From an uncultured Azospirillum sp. (lineage in GTDB: Bacteria > Pseudomonadota > Alphaproteobacteria > Azospirillales > Azospirillaceae), in the NCBI RefSeq assembly GCF_946480385.1, contig NZ_CAMLJP010000089.1:1-26832 (forward strand): DNA of 26,832 nucleotides, written 5' to 3'. This document shows positions 22,713-26,832 of the stretch, piece by piece. The stretch's first letter is position 1. Each line of letters opens with the position of its first letter. Both the position numbers and the translations under genes were made by a program. Under the pieces are notes generated by a model. That model was not told the origin of the DNA. It was given only the letters and a program-made list of their open reading frames with translations, and did not search any database.

Positions 22713-24452
22713 TCAGCTCACGACAAGCTCCTGCCAGGCCTCGTAGGCGGCAAGCACCGTTTCCATCTGCGCGGTGTGGCCCTGGATGAAGGCATCGCCG
22801 TAGATGGTTTCGTCCGGATATTCGGTGATCAAGGTCACCGGCACCGTGCTGCGTTCATCCAGCGACGACAGGCAGGGGAAGCCGTTGATGAGGCGGAACC
22901 CGGTCTCGCCGGCATGGATCTCGTAAAGCGCGATCTGTTCGGCGTTGCGGGCCGCCAGTCCCGGAATCGTGGCAAGATGCGACGTCACCCGGTCGAGCAG
23001 GCGCTCCGCCGCCGTCTCCCAACCCGCATGGTGGCGCATCACCAGGAAGAAGCCCTTGGGCAGGGTCCACATGGCGAAGTTGCGAGGCACATAGCCCGAC
23101 AGCGGCCGGGTCCATTCATGCGAAGGGTAGCCGTGCAGGTTCAGGTGGAGCCGGGCGCCGCTCCGCCGTTCCGCCTCCAGCCGGATGGCCTTTTCATTCA
23201 GATGGGGACCGGCCTCCGCGGGGTTGCGGTATTCCAGATCGTCGCCGAGCGCGGTGTAGCGCGCCGCGTGGTGCATGTGGCGCGGGTTGCCGGCCCGCAG
23301 CCGGTGATGCAGGGCGTAGCCGTCCGGGTTCTCCAGGGGCGACACGGTGAAATGCGCACCCGGACGCTGCGCCAGCCGGCTTGCCGCGCGCAGGGCGCCG
23401 ACCACGCCGGTCGTCTCGTTCGCGTGCTGGCCGCCGCTGATCATCACCGGCACGTCGCTGCCACGCACATGGCGGGCGAGCACCCGGCGCCCGCTGCGCG
23501 TTCCCGCCTCGAACGGCTCGCCGCCGATCCGCTCCAGCCCGGCACGGATCGCCGCATCCCCGATCGGAGCGGCGGCGCGGTCCAGCGTGGCGGCGTCCAG
23601 CGGATCGTCGGCGGACGTGATGGCGCCGCGCGACAGGGGGCGCAGTTCCACCCGCACCCGCACCGCACCGTCGCTCAGTTTGATGTCCGGCGCGATCTGG
23701 CCCGGTTTCAGCCCGCGATCGCCGAGCGGCCGGCCGGACTTGCGCTGGAACACCTCCAGCAGCGAGAAGTAGAAGTCCTCGTGCAGGGCTTCGCGAAGGC
23801 TCATCACCTCGTCGGCGAAGCCCAGCGGTTCGTCCGCCGCCGGATGGTCGGCGTGGATGCTCAGTTCTTCGAAATAGGGCTCGCCGCCGGTCCAGGGATG
23901 GTTGGCGATGGCCGTCATGGCGGACTCGAACAGCCGCTCGTAATCGGTCTCCAGCCGTTCGCCAACGCTATCACCGTCCAGGCGCAGCCAGCCGGTCGGC
24001 GAGACGCCGGTCTCGCCCGCCATGTCGGTGTGGACGCGGTTGGGCGCGGCCACCCGCCGTTCCTCCCGCCGGCCGTCCTTGAAGGTCAGCGTCACGTCGT
24101 AATGGAACGCGCCGTCGGCCCGCGGGCGGAACGCGACCTCAGCCCCCGCCAGCAGCGCGGCCAGCGGATAGGACTCCAGCAGGAAGCGGTTCGCCGGAGC
24201 CTGCGGGTGGACCGGATAGGCGATGGTTGCGGCTGCCAGATCCTGCCGCTCCACCTCTTCCAGGAAGAAATGCAGCAGGGGCTTGTAGGCGCTGCGGATC
24301 CGTGCGGACACGCCGCGCTCCGCGAGGCGCCTTTCGGCGGCGCGACGGCTCCGCGCGTCGTCGAAGGTCCAGGCCTCCGCCGTCTTGCCGTTCAACTGGG
24401 CGCACAATTGGTCGAGCGTCCGCTCGAACGCGGCTTCGAACAGGACGGTCAT
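22713..24452 (-). CDS. M14-type zinc carboxypeptidase-like protein linked to peptide transporter
   Basis: The 579-residue protein has an N-terminal domain of about 310 residues that I do not recognise and a C-terminal M14 metallopeptidase-like domain. Zinc ligands are expected in GGQHANETTG (His343, Glu346) and in LHLNLHGYPSHEW (His440 or nearby). NPDGYALHHR (375-384) is a family-typical segment, and ITEYPDET near the C-terminus may carry the catalytic Glu. It should hydrolyse a peptide or amide bond in the cytoplasm, since no signal peptide is seen. Its ATG overlaps the TGA of the upstream permease gene (ATGA), so translation is coupled. The natural reading is that it processes the substrate imported by the ABC system. 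Confidence 0.8.
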   Translation of the reverse strand: MTVLFEAAFERTLDQLCAQLNGKTAEAWTFDDARSRRAAERRLAERGVSARIRSAYKPLLHFFLEEVERQDLAAATIAYPVHPQAPANRFLLESYPLAALLAGAEVAFRPRADGAFHYDVTLTFKDGRREERRVAAPNRVHTDMAGETGVSPTGWLRLDGDSVGERLETDYERLFESAMTAIANHPWTGGEPYFEELSIHADHPAADEPLGFADEVMSLREALHEDFYFSLLEVFQRKSGRPLGDRGLKPGQIAPDIKLSDGAVRVRVELRPLSRGAITSADDPLDAATLDRAAAPIGDAAIRAGLERIGGEPFEAGTRSGRRVLARHVRGSDVPVMISGGQHANETTGVVGALRAASRLAQRPGAHFTVSPLENPDGYALHHRLRAGNPRHMHHAARYTALGDDLEYRNPAEAGPHLNEKAIRLEAERRSGARLHLNLHGYPSHEWTRPLSGYVPRNFAMWTLPKGFFLVMRHHAGWETAAERLLDRVTSHLATIPGLAARNAEQIALYEIHAGETGFRLINGFPCLSSLDERSTVPVTLITEYPDETIYGDAFIQGHTAQMETVLAAYEAWQELVVS

Positions 24453-25303
24453 CGAGAGGTTCTCCCGGTGGGGTCGAGGCTGTCGCGCAGCCAGTCGCCG
24501 AGCAGGTTCAGGCCCAGCACGGTCAGAAGAATGGCAAGGCCGGGGAAGACGCTGACCCACCACGCGACCTGCAGATAGGTGCGCCCCGAGGCCAGCATGC
24601 CGCCCCAACTGGGGATGGTCGGATCGATGCCGAGGCCGAGGAAGGTCAGGCTGCTTTCCAGCAGGATGTTGTTGGCGACGTTCAGCGTCAGCAGCACGAT
24701 CACCGGGCCGATCAGGTTCGGCAGCAGGTGCTGGACGATGATCCGCCAGTCCTTGACCCCGATGGCGCGGGCGGACTGGATGAACTCCCGCTCGCGCAAG
24801 GCCAGGACGGAGCCGCGGACGAGGCGTGCATACTGCACCCACTGCGAGACGATCAGCAGGATGATGGTGTTGGTCAGGCTGCCGCCGACGATGGCGATGA
24901 AGGTGATCGCCAGCAGGATGAAGGGCAGCGCCAGCTGCACGTCGGCGAAGCGCATCACCACCATGTCGCAGATGCCGCGGTAATAGCCGGAGATCAGGCC
25001 CATCAGCACGCCGATCACCGCCGCCCCGGCGACCGAGACGAAACCGACCAGCAGCGAGATCTTGCCCCCCGCCACCACGCGGGCCAGCACGTCGCGCCCG
25101 AGCGGATCGGTGCCCAGCGGGTGCGCCGCATCCCGGAAGGGCGGGGACAGGCGGGCCATCAGGTCCATCTTGTCGGCGCCGCCGGGGAACAGCTGGTCGG
25201 AGAAGAGCACGGCGAGGCAGATGACCAGGGTCAGCGACGCGCCGAGCAGGAATTCGAGATTGCGGAAGCGCGGGGAACGCAGGAAGGAGAGCGCGGCGGC
25301 CAT
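24449..25303 (-). CDS. dppC: Dipeptide/oligopeptide ABC permease, DppC/OppC type
   Basis: The 284-residue inner-membrane permease has an N-terminal single helix region, then GTDPLGRDVLARVVAGGKISLLVG (family-typical) and about five more membrane segments. The ATPase-coupling EAA loop reads EREFIQSARAIGVKDWRIIVQHLLPN. The end reads FPGLAILLTVLGLNLLGDWLRDSLDP, typical for DppC. It pairs with the adjacent DppB-type protein. A GTG three codons earlier (25310-25312) overlaps the stop of dppB and is an equally possible start; I list the ATG. It is followed by the overlapping M14 gene. The substrate (peptide, opine or similar) cannot be told from the permease. The symbol denotes type only. Confidence 0.88.
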   Translation of the reverse strand: MAAALSFLRSPRFRNLEFLLGASLTLVICLAVLFSDQLFPGGADKMDLMARLSPPFRDAAHPLGTDPLGRDVLARVVAGGKISLLVGFVSVAGAAVIGVLMGLISGYYRGICDMVVMRFADVQLALPFILLAITFIAIVGGSLTNTIILLIVSQWVQYARLVRGSVLALREREFIQSARAIGVKDWRIIVQHLLPNLIGPVIVLLTLNVANNILLESSLTFLGLGIDPTIPSWGGMLASGRTYLQVAWWVSVFPGLAILLTVLGLNLLGDWLRDSLDPTGRTSR

Positions 25304-25308
25304 GGCGG

Positions 25309-26232
25309 TCACGAGGTCCGGATGCGCGGATCGACCAGCCCATAGGCGATGTCGACCAGCAGGTTGACGCCGACGATCAGCAGCGACAGGACGGTGATGA
25401 CGCCCTGAAGCACCGGGTAGTCGCGCGCGGCCACCGCGTCGAAGGCCAGCGTGCCGAGCCCCGGCCAGTTGAAGACGCGCTCCACGACGACGATGCCGCC
25501 CAGCAGTCCGCCGAACTGCAGGCCGAAATAGGTGATCAGCGGGATGGCGCAGTTGCGCAGCGCGTGCTTGTAGAGGACCTTGCCCTCGCTCAGCCCCTTG
25601 GCGCGCGCCACCATGACATATTGCGACTGCAGGGTTTCCAGCATGGCGCTGCGCACCAGCCGCACATTGGTCGCGGTCAGGATGACGCCCATGGTGACCG
25701 CCGGCAGGACGAAGTTCGAGGGGCTTTCCATGCCGCTCGGCGGCAGCCAGCCCAGCGTGATGGCGAACAGCAGCACCAGCATCGTCGCCAGCCAGAAGTT
25801 GGGCACCGACAGGCCGACCAGCGACAGGATGCGGATCGCCTGATCGGCGACCCCGCCCCGCGCCGTCGCCGCCCGGATGCCGAGCGGGATCGACAGGGCG
25901 ATGGAAACGGCCATCGACACCAGCGCCAGCAGCAGCGTCGCCGGCAGCGCGTCGGCGATCAGCCGCGACACCGGGGTGCCGCCGAGAAAGCTGTTGCCGA
26001 AGTCGAACCGCAGCAGCCCGCTCAGGAAGCCGCCATACTGGACGAGGAAAGGCCGGTTGACCCCCAGCGCCTCGCGGATGCGCTCCAGATCCTGTTCGGT
26101 GATGCTGCCCGCCCCTTGCGTGAGCATGAGGGCCGGGTCGCCCGTCAGGCGGATCGCGAAGGAGACGACCAGCGTCACCACCACCATGACGAAGACCGCC
26201 TGGATCAGGCGCTTGAGAAGAAAACCGGCCAA
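25309..26232 (-). CDS. dppB: Dipeptide/oligopeptide ABC permease, DppB/OppB type
   Basis: The 307-residue inner-membrane permease with about six membrane segments opens with MAGFLLKRLIQAVFVMVVVTLVVSF. The periplasmic region GDPALMLTQGAG...LGVNRPFLVQYGGFL is typical for the family. The EAA loop reads QSQYVMVARAKGLSEGKVLYKHALRNCAIP, followed by VVERVFNWPGLGTL, a DppB hallmark. The start codon is TTG (26230-26232), with an AGGGTGG SD upstream; no in-frame ATG fits the family N-terminus. It lies 97 bp after the binding-protein gene, with a strong hairpin between. It overlaps a possible GTG start of the next permease by the GTGA arrangement. The symbol denotes type only. Confidence 0.88.
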   Translation of the reverse strand: MAGFLLKRLIQAVFVMVVVTLVVSFAIRLTGDPALMLTQGAGSITEQDLERIREALGVNRPFLVQYGGFLSGLLRFDFGNSFLGGTPVSRLIADALPATLLLALVSMAVSIALSIPLGIRAATARGGVADQAIRILSLVGLSVPNFWLATMLVLLFAITLGWLPPSGMESPSNFVLPAVTMGVILTATNVRLVRSAMLETLQSQYVMVARAKGLSEGKVLYKHALRNCAIPLITYFGLQFGGLLGGIVVVERVFNWPGLGTLAFDAVAARDYPVLQGVITVLSLLIVGVNLLVDIAYGLVDPRIRTS

Positions 26233-26282
26233 GACGTGCCACCCTGGGAAAAACGGGCCTGATAAAATGGAGTGAGACCATA

Positions 26283-26322
26283 TCCGGCGCCGCCGCTTCC
26301 CGAGGGAAAGGGCGGCGCCGGA
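26283..26322 (-). other. Strong hairpin between binding-protein and permease genes
   Basis: TCCGGCGCCGCC (26283-26294) and GGCGGCGCCGGA (26311-26322) form a perfect 12-bp stem. The 16-base loop itself contains TTCCC/GGGAA complementarity, so the hairpin can extend inwards. On the minus strand there is no T-run after it. This fits the known pattern of an mRNA-stabilising or partial-termination hairpin after the binding-protein gene, giving more binding protein than permease. Confidence 0.65.
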
Positions 26323-26329
26323 CGGGCGG

Positions 26330-26832
26330 TCACTCCACCGTCACTTCGGTCAGCTTCGGACGGTTGTCCGAGGCCGGCGGGAAATTCTTGACCCGCTTGG
26401 CGACGCCGTAGATGGCGTTGGAGTTGTAGAGCGGCATCTCCAGCGCCTTGTCGGCGACGGTGCGCGCGATCTGCTTCAGGATGCGCTCGCGCTCCGCCAC
26501 GTCGGTGATCGCGCGCTGGGATTCCAGCAGCTTGTCCAGATCGGCGTCCTGCTCGTACGGGTTCCACTTCTCGCCGGAATGGTACATGGCGTAGGCGGTG
26601 TTGTCGTAGTCGAAGGTCCAGCCGCCCCATTTCTGCTGGAACATCGCGCCGGTCTTGCCCTGTGGGATGATGTCGTTCAGCAGCACGTTGGTCTCGTACG
26701 GCTTGATCGTCGCGACGATGCCGACCGCGCCCAGATAGGCGGCGACGGCCTGCGCCACCTCGTTCATCGTGGCGTCATTGCCGCGGATGTCGATCTGCAC
26801 CGTGGCGCCCGGCTTCACCCCGGCCTGGGCCA
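26330..26832 (-). CDS. Peptide ABC transporter substrate-binding protein (partial, C-terminal)
   Basis: The C-terminal part (about 167 codons) of a family 5 extracellular solute-binding protein is in the window; the gene continues past the right edge. Visible blocks are KPGATVQIDIRGNDATMNEVAQAVAAYLGAVGIVATIKPYE and the GGWTFDYDNTAYAMYHSGEKWNPY segment. The C-terminus ends VADKALEMPLYNSNAIYGVAKRVKNFPP. These match DppA/OppA-like proteins that feed DppB/DppC-type permeases. It is the first gene of the visible leftward operon and would deliver the substrate to the two permeases downstream. ATPase genes are not in the window and may lie to the right. Confidence 0.82.
   Translation of the reverse strand, partial: AQAGVKPGATVQIDIRGNDATMNEVAQAVAAYLGAVGIVATIKPYETNVLLNDIIPQGKTGAMFQQKWGGWTFDYDNTAYAMYHSGEKWNPYEQDADLDKLLESQRAITDVAERERILKQIARTVADKALEMPLYNSNAIYGVAKRVKNFPPASDNRPKLTEVTVE

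Noticed and set aside
22776..24578. A 600-codon open frame on the plus strand.
   Set aside because: It is antisense to the M14 peptidase gene, which has zinc motifs and a coupled start.

Overview
The window is GC-rich, densely packed bacterial DNA. The gene content points to an alphaproteobacterium, possibly an Azospirillum-like member of the Rhodospirillales: choline-sulfatase with its dedicated LysR regulator and a ChoX-type binding protein, a MocR regulator, a degradative HMG-CoA reductase, an alphaproteobacterial-type ClC protein and a dipeptide ABC operon. That placement is inference from gene families; there is no rRNA or phylogenetic marker here. I saw no tRNA, CRISPR array, insertion sequence or phage gene.

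Layout. (1) 205-6419, all on the minus strand. A near-ideal SoxR-type promoter (6389-6419) lies in front of a small winged-helix gene, a formyl-CoA-transferase homologue (frc/yfdW-like), a fused NDP-forming acyl-CoA synthetase, soxR itself, and then metB with a strong terminator. The regulator gene therefore sits at the far end of the gene row whose first promoter carries its operator. (2) 6619-7587: a Xre/ParS-RES toxin-antitoxin pair with a palindromic upstream region, followed by a decayed RpiR-type fragment. (3) 7988-12464: a LysR regulator divergent from an amidohydrolase, an MFS exporter and a short-chain dehydrogenase. (4) 12644-14524: a ClC chloride channel/antiporter with CBS domains. 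(5) 14668-18475: the choline-O-sulfate module, with betC, a choX-like binding protein and a 35-codon ORF on the minus strand, and the LysR regulator divergent on the plus strand. (6) 18488-22694: a MocR regulator divergent from a class II (degradative) HMG-CoA reductase and a periplasmic binding protein of the branched-chain amino acid type, with TCCC-ended repeats in the shared intergenic region. (7) 22713-26832, minus strand: the end of a dipeptide/oligopeptide ABC operon (binding protein cut by the window edge, two permeases) with a translationally coupled M14-type metallopeptidase gene.

How the genes may work together. Region 1 looks like redox-responsive control of CoA-thioester metabolism of a small carboxylate. 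Region 5 is uptake and desulfation of choline-O-sulfate for osmoprotection or sulfur/carbon supply. Region 6 looks like uptake and NAD-linked catabolism of mevalonate or a related compound under an aminotransferase-like regulator. Region 7 couples peptide import to hydrolysis of the imported substrate. The least expected features are the SoxR operator linked to the frc/acyl-CoA synthetase genes and the MocR/HMG-CoA reductase/binding-protein unit.

Several starts were moved from the longest open frame to codons with a better Shine-Dalgarno (SD) sequence or better agreement with family length; the reasons are in each entry.
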